38,084 nucleotides of DNA from Blastococcus xanthinilyticus (GCF_008124835.1 NZ_VNHW01000023.1:1-38084); one strand, 5' to 3'. Positions 15,959 through 24,149 are shown, numbered from the stretch's first letter. A program made the numbers and translations. Notes: a model not told the origin generated them from the sequence alone.

Positions 15959-16921
15959 TCACTCGACCGCGGCCGCGATCTCCTCGACCATGCTCTCCAC
16001 CGACGGCAGGCCGGTCGGGGCGATGTACCAGACCGACGAGTCCAGGTAGTGGATCTCGTCGTCCTCCGCCGCGGACGTGGCGGCGACCAGCTCGTTGTCG
16101 AGCACCTGCTCGGCGGCGGTGCCGGACTGGCCGATCGCGGCGTCCCGGTCCAGCACGAACAGCATGTCGGGGTTCTTCTCGGCGAGGTACTCGAAAGAGA
16201 TCGCGTCACCGTGATCGGCCGCGGTGAGGTTCTCGTCGGCCGGGGTGACGCCGAGCTCGTCGTAGACCATGCCGAACCGGGTGTCCGGGCCGTAGGCGGC
16301 CAGCTCACCGGCGTTGGTCATCACGAACAGGCCGGTACCGGCATCCGCCGCGGCGGCCTTCACCTCGGCCACCCGCTCGTCGAGGGCGGCGAGCCGGTCG
16401 GCGACGGCGTCCTCCTCGCCGAACACCTCGGCGAGCGAGGTGACCCGCTCCTCGAAGGACTCGAGGAAGTCGGCGTTGTCGACGGTGAGGTCGATCGTCG
16501 GCGCGATCTCGGCCAGCTGGGGGTACGCCGCCGCGGAGCGGCCTCCGACGATGATGAGGTCGGGCTCCAGGGCGTTGACCGCCTCGTAGTCGGGCTCGAA
16601 CAGCGAGCCGACCTTCGTGTACTCGTCGCCGGCGTACTTCTCCAGCGACTCGGGGTAGGCCGCCTCCGGCACGCCGGTGACGTCGACGTCGAGGCTGTCG
16701 AGGGTCGACAGCGCCCCCACGTCGAACACCACGACCGTCTCCGGGTCGACCGGGACGGTGGTCTCGCCCTGGGCGTGGCTGACGGTGACCTCGGCCGCCC
16801 CGGAGCTCGCGGCCCCCTCACCGGCGGCGCTCGCGGAGTCCTCGCCCCCGCACGCGGACAGCGCCAGGACGGCGGAGAGGGGCAGGGCGAGGGCGGTGAG
16901 CGGCCGGACGCTGGTACGCAA
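15959..16921 (-). CDS. Siderophore-binding lipoprotein (YclQ/FatB-like)
   Basis: A 320-residue periplasmic-binding-fold lipoprotein that delivers ferric siderophore to the permeases. The signal peptide ends in the lipobox LSAC with Cys24 as the lipidation site, followed by a Ser/Ala/Glu-rich linker. Blocks VVVFDVGALSTLDSLDV, VGSLFEPDYEAVNALEPDLIIVGGR and PQLAEIAPTIDL resemble B. subtilis YclQ, the petrobactin receptor. Translation starts at TTG (16921), supported by AGGAG 5 bases upstream; no ATG or GTG is well placed. It is the first gene of the operon and two IdeR/DtxR-like boxes lie just upstream, so iron repression is likely. Confidence 0.92.
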   Translation of the reverse strand: MRTSVRPLTALALPLSAVLALSACGGEDSASAAGEGAASSGAAEVTVSHAQGETTVPVDPETVVVFDVGALSTLDSLDVDVTGVPEAAYPESLEKYAGDEYTKVGSLFEPDYEAVNALEPDLIIVGGRSAAAYPQLAEIAPTIDLTVDNADFLESFEERVTSLAEVFGEEDAVADRLAALDERVAEVKAAAADAGTGLFVMTNAGELAAYGPDTRFGMVYDELGVTPADENLTAADHGDAISFEYLAEKNPDMLFVLDRDAAIGQSGTAAEQVLDNELVAATSAAEDDEIHYLDSSVWYIAPTGLPSVESMVEEIAAAVE

Positions 16922-16939
16922 GGGAACTCCTGTCGAGGC

Positions 16940-16973
16940 AAAGGTGAGGCATGCCTTAGTAAGGCGGCCCTAA
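16940..16973 (-). promoter_or_regulatory. Two overlapping DtxR/IdeR-type iron boxes
   Basis: 16940-16958 matches the IdeR consensus TTAGGTTAGGCTAACCTAA at 13 of 19 positions by hand alignment. 16955-16973 matches at 12 of 19. They lie 19-52 bases upstream of the binding-protein start, where a bound repressor would block transcription. The overlap suggests two dimers on opposite faces, as seen at other DtxR-family sites. Confidence 0.6.
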
Positions 16974-17069
16974 ACTGCCACACCGGTTCCGGAAGCGGAA
17001 CGTCGGGGGGTTCGGCGATGCGCCCCGCGATCGGCGGTTGACCTCGCCGCGGCTGGGCAGGAGCGGCGC

Positions 17070-18062
17070 ATGCAGATCCGCACGCTCGCCGGCCTGACCG
17101 TCTCCGCCCAGGGCCTGGGCTGCATGGGGATGAGCGAGTTCTACGGCACCGGCGACCAGGCCGAGGCCGAGCGCACCATCGGCCGGGCCCTCGACCTGGG
17201 GGTCACCTTCCTGGACACCGCCGACATGTACGGCCCGTTCACCAACGAGCGGCTGGTCGGCAAGGCGATCGCCGGCCGCCGCGACGAGGTGGTGCTGGCC
17301 ACCAAGTTCGGCAACGAGCGCGGCGAGGACGGCTCCTTCCGCGGCGTCAACGGCGCGCCGGACTACGTGCGCAGCGCCTGCGACGCCTCGCTCCAGCGGC
17401 TCGGCGTCGACGTCATCGACCTCTACTACCAGCACCGGGTCGACACCTCGGTGCCGATCGAGGACACCTGGGGCGCGCTGGCCGAGCTGGTGCAGGCGGG
17501 CAAGATCCGGCACGCCGGCATCTCCGAGGCCGCACCGGACACCATCCGCCGCGCCCACGCCGTCCAGCCGGTCACCGCGGTGCAGACCGAGTACTCGCTG
17601 TGGACCCGCGACCCCGAGGACGACGGCGTGCTCGCCACCTGCGCCGAGCTCGGCATCGGCTTCGTCGCCTACTCCCCGATCGGCCGCGGGTTCCTGTCCG
17701 GGCAGATCCGCAGCATCGACGACCTCGACCCCGGCGACTTCCGCCGGCACAACCCGCGGTTCCAGGGCGAGGCGTTCCAGCAGAACCTCCGGCTGGTCGA
17801 CCGGGTGCGGGAGATCGCCGAGGCCAAGGGCGTCACGTCCACCCAGCTGGCGCTGGCCTGGGTGATGGCGCAGTCCGATCGCGCGGGCAACCCGGCGATC
17901 GTGCCGATCCCGGGCACCAAGCGGGTGCGGTACCTGGAGGAGAACGCCGCCGCCGCGGACGTCGGGCTCACCGACGACGACCTGCGGGCGCTGGAGCAGG
18001 CCGCTCCCGTCGGCGCCACGGCCGGCGACCGCTACCCGGACATGTCCACCGTGCACCGCTGA
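17070..18062 (+). CDS. Aldo/keto reductase
   Basis: A 330-residue NADPH-dependent oxidoreductase of the (beta/alpha)8 AKR fold. The catalytic tetrad is placed at Asp49 (LDTADMYG), Tyr54, Lys79 (LATKFG) and His122 (YYQHRVD). The C-terminal cofactor motif [18 protein letters not shown] is present. It resembles the YajO/AKR13-like 'general stress' reductases, but the substrate cannot be told from sequence. The ATG at 17070 has GGAG 6 bases upstream. It is transcribed away from the iron operon, sharing the 148-base gap that contains the iron boxes. Confidence 0.93.
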   Translation: MQIRTLAGLTVSAQGLGCMGMSEFYGTGDQAEAERTIGRALDLGVTFLDTADMYGPFTNERLVGKAIAGRRDEVVLATKFGNERGEDGSFRGVNGAPDYVRSACDASLQRLGVDVIDLYYQHRVDTSVPIEDTWGALAELVQAGKIRHAGISEAAPDTIRRAHAVQPVTAVQTEYSLWTRDPEDDGVLATCAELGIGFVAYSPIGRGFLSGQIRSIDDLDPGDFRRHNPRFQGEAFQQNLRLVDRVREIAEAKGVTSTQLALAWVMAQSDRAGNPAIVPIPGTKRVRYLEENAAAADVGLTDDDLRALEQAAPVGATAGDRYPDMSTVHR

Positions 18063-18063
18063 C

Positions 18064-18080
18064 GGAGGACCGCGTCCTCC
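18064..18080 (+). terminator. Hairpin after aldo/keto reductase
   Basis: GGAGGAC-CGC-GTCCTCC forms a 7-bp stem with a 3-base loop one base after the stop codon, followed by a C-rich stretch. Confidence 0.55.
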
Positions 18081-18203
18081 CCACCCCCTCGCAGGCCCGG
18101 GCGCGTCCCGGGACCGGCCGACGGCGGCCCGCTGCGGCGGGGCCGCGGGGGCGCGGGAGGATGGGCGGGTGCCGGCACCCGTTTCCCGCCCCGGAGGGGC
18201 CCG

Positions 18204-18569
18204 GTGACGCTGCCGCTCGTCGTCGCCGTCACCGTCGTCGCGGCGCTGCTGACCGGCCTCGGGCTGGCCTCCACGGCCGCCGGTCGGCGGATCGGCCTCG
18301 TGCACCTGGCCGGCGCCGGCCTGCTGCTGGCCCTGCTGCTCGTCCAGGCCGTGCTCGCCGTCGTCGCCATGGCGGGCGGCGACACCCCGGCCGACACCCC
18401 GACGTTCCTCGGCTACCTGGCCGGCGTGGTGCTCATCCCGGTCGCCGGGGTGCTGTGGGCGCAGGCGGAGCGCACCCGCTGGGCCGGGACGGTGCTGGCC
18501 GTGGCCGCCGCCGCGGTCGGGGTCATGGTGTGGCGGCTGCTGCAGCTGTGGGAGGCCACCGGTGCCTGA
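18204..18569 (+). CDS. Small integral membrane protein, unknown function
   Basis: 121 residues with four hydrophobic helices at about 3-22, 31-56, 66-84 and 93-112. The helices are Ala/Leu/Val-rich with short polar loops. No conserved catalytic motif or named family was recognised. The GTG at 18204 follows GGAGGGGCCC. Its 3' end overlaps the next small membrane gene by 8 bases, so the two probably work together. Confidence 0.75.
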   Translation: MTLPLVVAVTVVAALLTGLGLASTAAGRRIGLVHLAGAGLLLALLLVQAVLAVVAMAGGDTPADTPTFLGYLAGVVLIPVAGVLWAQAERTRWAGTVLAVAAAAVGVMVWRLLQLWEATGA

Positions 18570-18990
18570 CCGGGCGTTCGGCCGGCCGGCCGAGGCCGGC
18601 ACCACGGGGACGGCGGGCCCGGCCCGGGTGCTCGTCCTCGTCTACGGCATCTTCGCCCTCGCCGCGGGCTCCCGGGCCACCGTGCAGCTGGCGACCCGCT
18701 TCGCCGAGGCCCCGGTCGCCTACCTGCTCTCGGCGTTCGCCGCGCTGGTCTACGTGGTGGCCACCGTGGGTCTGGCGCGCGGGGCGCGGGGCCGGCGCAC
18801 GGCACTGGCGGCGATCGGGGTGGAGCTGGCCGGGGTCCTGGTGGTGGGCACGCTGTCGCTGGCCGACCCGGCCGCCTTCCCCGACGAGACGGTCTGGTCC
18901 GGGTACGGCCGCGGCTACGGCTACGTGCCGCTGGTCCTGCCGGTGCTCGGGCTGCTGCTCCTGCGCCGCACCGGGCGCGGCAGGAGCTGA
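18562..18990 (+). CDS. Small integral membrane protein, unknown function
   Basis: 142 residues with four hydrophobic helices at about 22-40, 53-73, 80-102 and 120-137, and an aromatic stretch, SGYGRGYGYVP, before the last helix. The GTG start at 18562 lies inside the 3' end of the preceding gene (8-base overlap), indicating a two-gene operon with coupled translation. The family was not recognised with certainty; the layout is common for conserved actinobacterial membrane proteins. Confidence 0.75.
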   Translation: MPDRAFGRPAEAGTTGTAGPARVLVLVYGIFALAAGSRATVQLATRFAEAPVAYLLSAFAALVYVVATVGLARGARGRRTALAAIGVELAGVLVVGTLSLADPAAFPDETVWSGYGRGYGYVPLVLPVLGLLLLRRTGRGRS

Positions 18991-19009
18991 CCCGGGCGGT
19001 CGGGGGCGG

Positions 19010-19816
19010 TCAGAAGTCCCCGCCCCCGAAGTCCCCGCCCCCGAAGTCCCCGCCCCCGAAGTCCCCGCCCCCGAAGTCCCCGCCCCCGAAGTCCCCGCCC
19101 CCGAAGTCGCCGCCGTAGTCGCCGCCGTAGTCGCCGCCGGCGTCCCCGCCGGCGCCGTCCTCGTAGCCCGCCGCGTAGGCCTCCTCGTCGCCACCGCCGA
19201 ACAGCCCGCCGTCGCCCATGCCGGTGTCGAACAGCGCGTCGGCCACCGCGGTGCCGACGACGAGGCCACCGATGGTCCCGAGCATGCTGCCGCCGATCAG
19301 CCCGCCCATGCCGGGCCCGCCGTAGCCGCCACCAGGGCCATAGCCGCCACGTTGGCCGTACCCCCCGCCGGAGGGGCCGAAGGTGCGCTCCATGAAGCCC
19401 GGCCGGCGCAGCTCGGCGCGGGTCGCGGCGCGGGCGAGCGCCCGCGGGTCGTCGCCGGTCGGCCGCTCACCGGCCGGCACCCCGTCGCTGAGCTGGGCCA
19501 GCACCTCCCGGCGCTGCTCGGCGGTGAGCTGGGCGAACGCCTCGGCGTGGGCCTGCTCGATCTGGTCCGGTGGCGCGGTGCGCAGCAGGTAGCGGTAGCG
19601 CTCGATCGCCTGCTCGTCGGCCGACCGCGGCGGCGCCTGGCCGTACCCCTGCCCGTATCCCTGGCCATATCCCTGGCCATATCCCTGGCCATATCCCTGG
19701 CCATGGCCCTGGTCGTGGCCCTGGTCGTGGCGCGGCTGGGGCCCGGCGTCGTAACCGGAGTAGGCCGCGTCGTCGTAGCGCCGCCTGCGGCCGAAGAGCC
19801 GGTCCAGCAGTCCCAT
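19010..19816 (-). CDS. Repeat-rich membrane-associated protein, unknown function
   Basis: 268 residues in distinct blocks: a basic start, MGLLDRLFGRRRR; a His/Gln/Tyr/Gly repeat at about 29-60 (GQGY units); a helical middle at about 65-130; a glycine-zipper hydrophobic segment (GGLIGGSMLGTIGGLVVGTA); and an acidic Gly tail of seven D-F units spaced by GGG, ending in GGGDF. The start at 19816 has GAGGAGG 5 bases upstream. Both repeats are tandem DNA repeats of 12 and 15 bp, so copy number can change without frameshift. No enzyme motif was seen. It may be a membrane or envelope assembly protein, by inference only. Confidence 0.8.
   Translation of the reverse strand: MGLLDRLFGRRRRYDDAAYSGYDAGPQPRHDQGHDQGHGQGYGQGYGQGYGQGYGQGYGQAPPRSADEQAIERYRYLLRTAPPDQIEQAHAEAFAQLTAEQRREVLAQLSDGVPAGERPTGDDPRALARAATRAELRRPGFMERTFGPSGGGYGQRGGYGPGGGYGGPGMGGLIGGSMLGTIGGLVVGTAVADALFDTGMGDGGLFGGGDEEAYAAGYEDGAGGDAGGDYGGDYGGDFGGGDFGGGDFGGGDFGGGDFGGGDFGGGDF
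19013..19108. repeat. 15-bp tandem repeat, seven units (DFGGG coding)
   Basis: GAAGTC recurs every 15 bases at 19013, 19028, 19043, 19058, 19073, 19088 and 19103, separated by CCCGCCCCC-type spacers. The units are almost identical, which suggests recent expansion or slippage. The period keeps the reading frame of the 268-residue protein. Confidence 0.95.
19636..19730. repeat. 12-bp tandem repeat (GQGY/GQGH coding)
   Basis: About eight units of the form CCCTGGCCATAT and its variants (CCGTAC, CCGTAT, CATGG, TCGTGG) encode Gly-Gln-Gly-Tyr or Asp-Gln-Gly-His. The central units are identical and the outer ones diverged, as expected for growth from the middle. Confidence 0.9.
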
Positions 19817-19886
19817 CGGATCCTCCTCGGGTCGGGGTCCTGCGCCCGGGGGGTCCGTGCCCCGGCAGGGGCCCGGGGAACCGTGA

Positions 19887-20402
19887 TCAGGGCTCTCCGC
19901 TGCGCAGCAGGCCGTAGGCGCCCCGGTGGAACAGCAGCGGGCGCCGGTCGGGCGCGGCGCCGAGGTCGAGCACCCGGGCCACCACGATGGTGTGGTCGCC
20001 GCCGTCGTACTCCGCCCACAGCTCGCCGTCGATCCAGGCCACCACGTCGTCGAGCACCGGTGAGCCGTGGGCGCTGGGGGTCCAGCGCACCCCGGCGAAC
20101 TTGTCGGTGCCCGACCGGGCGAAGGTCTGCGAGACGGCGTCCTGCCCCTCGGCCAGCACGTTCACGCAGAAGCGGCCGATGTCGCGCAGCCGGGCCCAGG
20201 TCTGCGAGGTGCGGGCCGGGGCCAGCGCCACCAGCGGCGGGTCCAGGGACAGCGAGCTGAACGACTGGCAGGTGAAGCCGATCGGGCCGTCGGGGGTGTC
20301 GGCGGTGACGACGGTGACCCCCGAGGCGAAGTGCCCGAGCACGTCGCGCATCACCCGGGGGTCGACGATCCGGGGCGGCTCGGAGGGCGCTCCTCCGGTC
20401 AC
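19887..20402 (-). CDS. Flavin reductase-like FMN-binding protein
   Basis: 171 residues of the flavin reductase-like (split-barrel) family, which reduces FMN or FAD with NAD(P)H for a partner monooxygenase. Family blocks: RDVLGHFASGVTVVTA, GPIGFTCQSFSSLSLDPPLVALAP, and the C-terminal FHRGAYG. The GTG start at 20402 overlaps the stop of the lyase gene (GTGA at 20399-20402), so they are coupled. No two-component monooxygenase is adjacent, so the partner is unknown. Confidence 0.9.
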   Translation of the reverse strand: MTGGAPSEPPRIVDPRVMRDVLGHFASGVTVVTADTPDGPIGFTCQSFSSLSLDPPLVALAPARTSQTWARLRDIGRFCVNVLAEGQDAVSQTFARSGTDKFAGVRWTPSAHGSPVLDDVVAWIDGELWAEYDGGDHTIVVARVLDLGAAPDRRPLLFHRGAYGLLRSGEP

Positions 20403-21337
20403 CGGCGGGCCTCCGCCGACCGCGGGACGGACCGGCCGCCGGCCCGGTACAGCGAGCTGGGCAGCTCGTGGCCCACGGCCTCCTCGGTGACGCGGGCGGC
20501 GGCCAGCAGGGCGTCGAGGTCCAGGCCGGTGTGCACGCCGGACTCCTCGAGCATGTACACCAGCTCCTCGGTGGCGATGTTGCCGCTGGCCCCGGGGGCG
20601 AACGGGCAGCCGCCCAGCCCGCCCACCGACGCGTCGAGCTGGGTGACGCCGGCCTGCACGGCGGCCAGCGCGTTGGCCTGGCCGGTGCCCCGGGTGTCGT
20701 GGAAGTGCACGCCCACGGCGGTCCCCGGGCACGCCCGCCGCACCGCGTCGACGAGGGTGACCACCCGCAGCGGCGTGGTCGTCCCGATGGTGTCGCCCAG
20801 GCACAGCTGGTCGGCCCCGGCGGTGACGGCGGCCCGGGCGACGTCGACCGTCCGGCCCACCGGCGTCCGGCCGTCGAAGGGGCAGTCCCAGGCCGTGGCG
20901 ATGATGACCTCCAGCGACCCCCCGGCGCCGTGGGCGAGGGCGGCGATCTCGCCGACGGCCGCGACCGCCTCCGCGGTGCTGCGGCCGGCGTTGGCGCGGC
21001 TGTGCCCGTCGGAGGCGGAGACGACGTACTCGAGGTCGGCGACGCCGGAGTCCACCGCCCGGACCGCGCCGCGCGGGTTGGCCACCAGTGCAGACCAGTG
21101 CACCCCGGGCCAGCGGGAGAGCTCCGCGGCGACGGCGTCCGCGTCCGCGAGCGCCGGCACGGCCTTCGGCGACACGAACGACGTCGCCTCGATCCGCCGG
21201 ACGCCGGTGGCCACGAGCGCCTCGAGCATCGCCAGCTTGCCCTCCAGGGGCACCGGCGCCTCCAGCTGCAAGCCGTCGCGCATGCCCACCTCCCGGATGT
21301 CCACCGATCGCGGCAGCACCAGATCGAAATCGAACAT
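20399..21337 (-). CDS. Hydroxymethylglutaryl-CoA lyase
   Basis: 312 residues of the HMG-CoA lyase branch of the DRE-TIM metallolyases. It would split HMG-CoA into acetyl-CoA and acetoacetate, the last step of leucine breakdown. Key residues: Arg20-Asp21 (EVGMRDGLQ), metal ligands His211 and His213 (HFHD), and the catalytic Cys244 in GGLGGCPFAPGASGN, the HMG-CoA lyase signature. The ATG at 21337 has GAGGAG 6 bases upstream. Other leucine genes are absent here. Use of a related hydroxyacyl-CoA cannot be excluded. Confidence 0.92.
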   Translation of the reverse strand: MFDFDLVLPRSVDIREVGMRDGLQLEAPVPLEGKLAMLEALVATGVRRIEATSFVSPKAVPALADADAVAAELSRWPGVHWSALVANPRGAVRAVDSGVADLEYVVSASDGHSRANAGRSTAEAVAAVGEIAALAHGAGGSLEVIIATAWDCPFDGRTPVGRTVDVARAAVTAGADQLCLGDTIGTTTPLRVVTLVDAVRRACPGTAVGVHFHDTRGTGQANALAAVQAGVTQLDASVGGLGGCPFAPGASGNIATEELVYMLEESGVHTGLDLDALLAAARVTEEAVGHELPSSLYRAGGRSVPRSAEARR

Positions 21338-21493
21338 CTGCGTCTCCTCGGTGCGACGAACGGGTAGTTCCCGCATCCTCCACCCCCCGGCGCTCGTTCC
21401 CTCGATCAGGCGTTCCGGAGCGGGTCCGGCCGGTCCGGGGGGGCAGATCGTCGGGGCCGTCACGCAAGATGGTGCAGGCAGAGGAGGTGGGAA

Positions 21494-22396
21494 GTGACCG
21501 AGGTGGCGGATGCGCTGCCCCCGGCGGACCGGCGGAGCGCCTTCGCCAACGCGCCGATGGGGATCGCGTTGACGACCCCCGCGGGCCTCCTGGTCGACGT
21601 CAACCCCGCGCTGTCGGGGATGGTCGGCCGCCCGCCGGAGGAGCTGCACGGCCTCTCGGTCATGGACCTGGTTCACCCCGACGCCGTCGCGGCCGCCCAG
21701 AAGGCGCACGGCATCCTCACCGCCGAGCCCGACCGGCCGATGCGGCACGAGACCCGGCTGACCCGGGGCGACGGCTCCGACCTGCCCGTGCAGATCACCG
21801 CGTCGTGGGTGCCCGCGACGCCCGACGGCCAGGCGGCGCACCTGGTGCTGATCATCGAGGACATCACCGAGCGGAAGGCGCTGGAGGCGCAGCTGGTCCA
21901 CCGCTCGCTGCACGACCCGCTCACCGGCCTGCCCAACCGGCTGCTGTTCCACGACCGGCTGCGGCACGCGCTGGACCGCGGGCACCGCGAGGACACCCCG
22001 ACCTGCGTGCTGATCATCGACCTGGACGGCTTCAAGGCGATCAACGACGAGCTGGGGCACCCCATGGGCGACCTCGTGCTGGTCTCCTTCGCCGAGCGGC
22101 TGCGGTCGGTGCTGCGGGCCAGCGACACCGCGGCCCGGCTGGGCGGCGACGAGTTCAGCATCGTCTGCGAGAACACCGAGCCGGCGGACGCCGCGGCGCT
22201 GGCCGACCGGCTGCGCACCACCGTCACCGAGCCGCTGGAGCTCGGCGGCACCCGCGTCCCCGTGGGGATCAGCATCGGCGTCGGCACCGTCGGGGGCGGC
22301 GAGGAGCCGGGCGAGGTCTACGAGCGGGTGGTCCGGGCGGCCGACGACGACATGTACGCCGACAAGGCCCGCCGCCGGCCGAGCACGCGCCGCTGA
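21494..22396 (+). CDS. PAS-GGDEF diguanylate cyclase
   Basis: A 300-residue soluble protein: a PAS domain at about 10-125 (DVNPALSGMVGRPPEEL and DITERKALE at its end) and a GGDEF domain at about 138-295. The active site is an intact GGDEF at 217-221, preceded by the inhibitory I-site RASD at 208-211 with the usual 5-residue spacing, so c-di-GMP production with product feedback is expected. No EAL domain and no membrane segment. The GTG at 21494 follows AGGAGG at 6 bases. It diverges from the HMG-CoA lyase gene across a 156-base gap. Confidence 0.94.
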   Translation: MTEVADALPPADRRSAFANAPMGIALTTPAGLLVDVNPALSGMVGRPPEELHGLSVMDLVHPDAVAAAQKAHGILTAEPDRPMRHETRLTRGDGSDLPVQITASWVPATPDGQAAHLVLIIEDITERKALEAQLVHRSLHDPLTGLPNRLLFHDRLRHALDRGHREDTPTCVLIIDLDGFKAINDELGHPMGDLVLVSFAERLRSVLRASDTAARLGGDEFSIVCENTEPADAAALADRLRTTVTEPLELGGTRVPVGISIGVGTVGGGEEPGEVYERVVRAADDDMYADKARRRPSTRR

Positions 22397-22444
22397 CCCC
22401 GCGCTCCGCCCGCCGGGGGGCGCGGCCGCTGCCGCTGGACGTGC

Positions 22445-22478
22445 CGGACGGCGGGACCCTTCCGGGTCCCGCCGTCCG
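22445..22478. terminator. Bidirectional terminator between diguanylate cyclase and GH6
   Basis: A 15-bp perfect stem (CGGACGGCGGGACCC and its complement) with the 4-base loop TTCC lies between two convergent genes, 48 bases past one stop and 17 past the other. Confidence 0.8.
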
Positions 22479-22495
22479 CGTCGTGCGGCGCCGGA

Positions 22496-24061
22496 TCAGT
22501 CGGAGGTGCAGGCGGCGCCGTTCAGGGTGAACAGCCAGGGCTCGCTGACCGGCGAGCCGTTCAGGTGCCCGACGAAGCCGATGCTGATCTGCTTCCCGGG
22601 CCTGATCAGCCGGTTCCAGCGGAGGCTGTCCACCTCGACGGCGGCGCCCTGCTGGGTGACCGTGCCGCCGAGGACGTTCCGGATGGTCTCCTGCTCGTGG
22701 AAGGCCCACTCCAGCTCCCAGCCCTCGACGGGCACCGAACCGGTGTTCCGGATCCGGATGCGGGTGTTGAAGTCGCCGTACCGGGTGTCGTTGGCGGTGT
22801 AGGAGACGTGGCAGGCCGGTGCCGGGATCGGCGGGTCGGCCAGCGCGATGAGCTCCCGCGCCTGCTCGGGGAACCACTGCCCAGCCGCGGGGTCGGCCAC
22901 CTGGTCGGCCGGGTGCGGCACGGCCGACCCCCGGTAGCAGGCGCCGTCGGACTCACCGGGCACCTTGATCCACAGGTAGGCGTCGATCAGGGGGTCGCCC
23001 GTGTCGGTGGTCGGGGTCAGGCCCAGGCCGCGCCCCGGCGGGTTGCACCAGTCCAGCGGGCTGGGGAAGTCGGCGGGCGGCACCCAGCTGCCCTGGCCGT
23101 TGCGGCTGGTGTCGATGACGAAGTGCGCCTGCTCGGCGGGGTTCGGCACCATCCCCGTGTCGGCGTAGGCCTGGTCGTAGGCGGCGTCGGTGAGGCCCCA
23201 GGTGGAGAGGTCGCCGGGGCTCGCCGGGTAGTACTGGCTCGCGCACCACGCCGGCTCCCACCAGCTGCCCAGCGACAGGTGGATGCAGTCGGAGATCCAG
23301 CTGCCGTACTTCTGCAGCCGCTCGGTGGCGACGTAGTTGGAGGCGTTCAGGAAGAAGCCGTCCGCATCGTCGACGCCGGCCTTGATCAGCCGGTCGGTGA
23401 TCTCGCCGACGCCCAGCCAGCCGCTGTGCGTGCCGTCGAGGTAGACCGCCGTGGCCGGCAACGCGGCCAGCGCGTCCACCGCGTAGTTGAGCATCTCGAA
23501 CCGCTGGTCGGCGGCCGTGGCGGCGTCGACCTCCGCGGGCTGGCACCACTCGAGGGCGCCGTCCAGCGTCGTGTAGTGCGGGATGATGCCGAGCCCGTCC
23601 GGTTCGAGGACGACCGAGGCCGTGGCGTCGCCGATCCCCGCCGCGAAGCCGTCGATCCAGGCCTTGTACTCGGCGACGCCGGCGGCGCCGCCGGCCGAGT
23701 ACTGGGCGCAGTCGCGGAACGGGACGTTGTAGGCGACCAGCACCGGCACCGCGTCGGCGGTCCGGGCCGCCGAGACGACCTCGTCGACGGCTGCCTGCAC
23801 CTCCGCCGGCGTGCCCGAGGTGAACCAGTCGGCCGAGGGGAAGCTGCCCAGCAGCTGCGCGTCGGCGCGCGCCTGACCGGTGAGCTCCTGCGCCGCCTCC
23901 AGCGTCGTGCTCTCCGGGTTGACGAAGATCTCGGTGCCGGGCTCCAGCACGTCGTCGGCGGCCGCGACGCCCATGCCGACGCCCGCCCCCACGCCGGCCA
24001 GCGACAGGGTGGCCACCGCCACCGTCGCCGCGACGCGCCTCGTCCTCGAGGCAGCTGTCAT
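22496..24061 (-). CDS. Secreted GH6 cellulase with C-terminal CBM2
   Basis: A 521-residue exported glycoside hydrolase. The signal peptide is about 1-36 (Arg-rich start, hydrophobic core, AAA-D cut). The GH6 domain at about 40-405 inverts beta-1,4-glucan bonds; Asp117 in RDCAQYSAGG and the catalytic acid Asp155 in VLEPDGLG are present, as are LDGTHSGWL and the Trp-rich SWWEPAW. Residues 416-521 are a family 2 carbohydrate-binding module closed by Cys417 and Cys518. Two of its three usual surface Trp are replaced (Tyr428, Leu464); only Trp482 remains. The ATG at 24061 has GGAGGGG 7 bases upstream. Endo versus exo action cannot be decided here. A CebR-like operator lies upstream. Confidence 0.94.
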   Translation of the reverse strand: MTAASRTRRVAATVAVATLSLAGVGAGVGMGVAAADDVLEPGTEIFVNPESTTLEAAQELTGQARADAQLLGSFPSADWFTSGTPAEVQAAVDEVVSAARTADAVPVLVAYNVPFRDCAQYSAGGAAGVAEYKAWIDGFAAGIGDATASVVLEPDGLGIIPHYTTLDGALEWCQPAEVDAATAADQRFEMLNYAVDALAALPATAVYLDGTHSGWLGVGEITDRLIKAGVDDADGFFLNASNYVATERLQKYGSWISDCIHLSLGSWWEPAWCASQYYPASPGDLSTWGLTDAAYDQAYADTGMVPNPAEQAHFVIDTSRNGQGSWVPPADFPSPLDWCNPPGRGLGLTPTTDTGDPLIDAYLWIKVPGESDGACYRGSAVPHPADQVADPAAGQWFPEQARELIALADPPIPAPACHVSYTANDTRYGDFNTRIRIRNTGSVPVEGWELEWAFHEQETIRNVLGGTVTQQGAAVEVDSLRWNRLIRPGKQISIGFVGHLNGSPVSEPWLFTLNGAACTSD

Positions 24062-24135
24062 CTCGTGTCCCCTCCCCTGTGGTGGCCGGACGCCCGGTCC
24101 GCTGAGCTCCCGGGCTGCTGTGATCCAGGCCACTG

Positions 24136-24149
24136 TGGGAGCGCTCTCA
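24136..24149. promoter_or_regulatory. CebR-type operator upstream of GH6 cellulase
   Basis: TGGGAGCGCTCTCA differs from the CebR palindrome TGGGAGCGCTCCCA by one base. CebR is a LacI-family repressor released by cello-oligosaccharides in Streptomyces and Thermobifida. The site is 75 bases before the start codon, so cellobiose induction is expected. Confidence 0.8.

Noticed and set aside
19013..19730. CRISPR-like array
   Set aside because: The repeats are short, adjoining and in frame within one protein gene, with no unique spacers and no cas genes. The same holds for 32371-32687.
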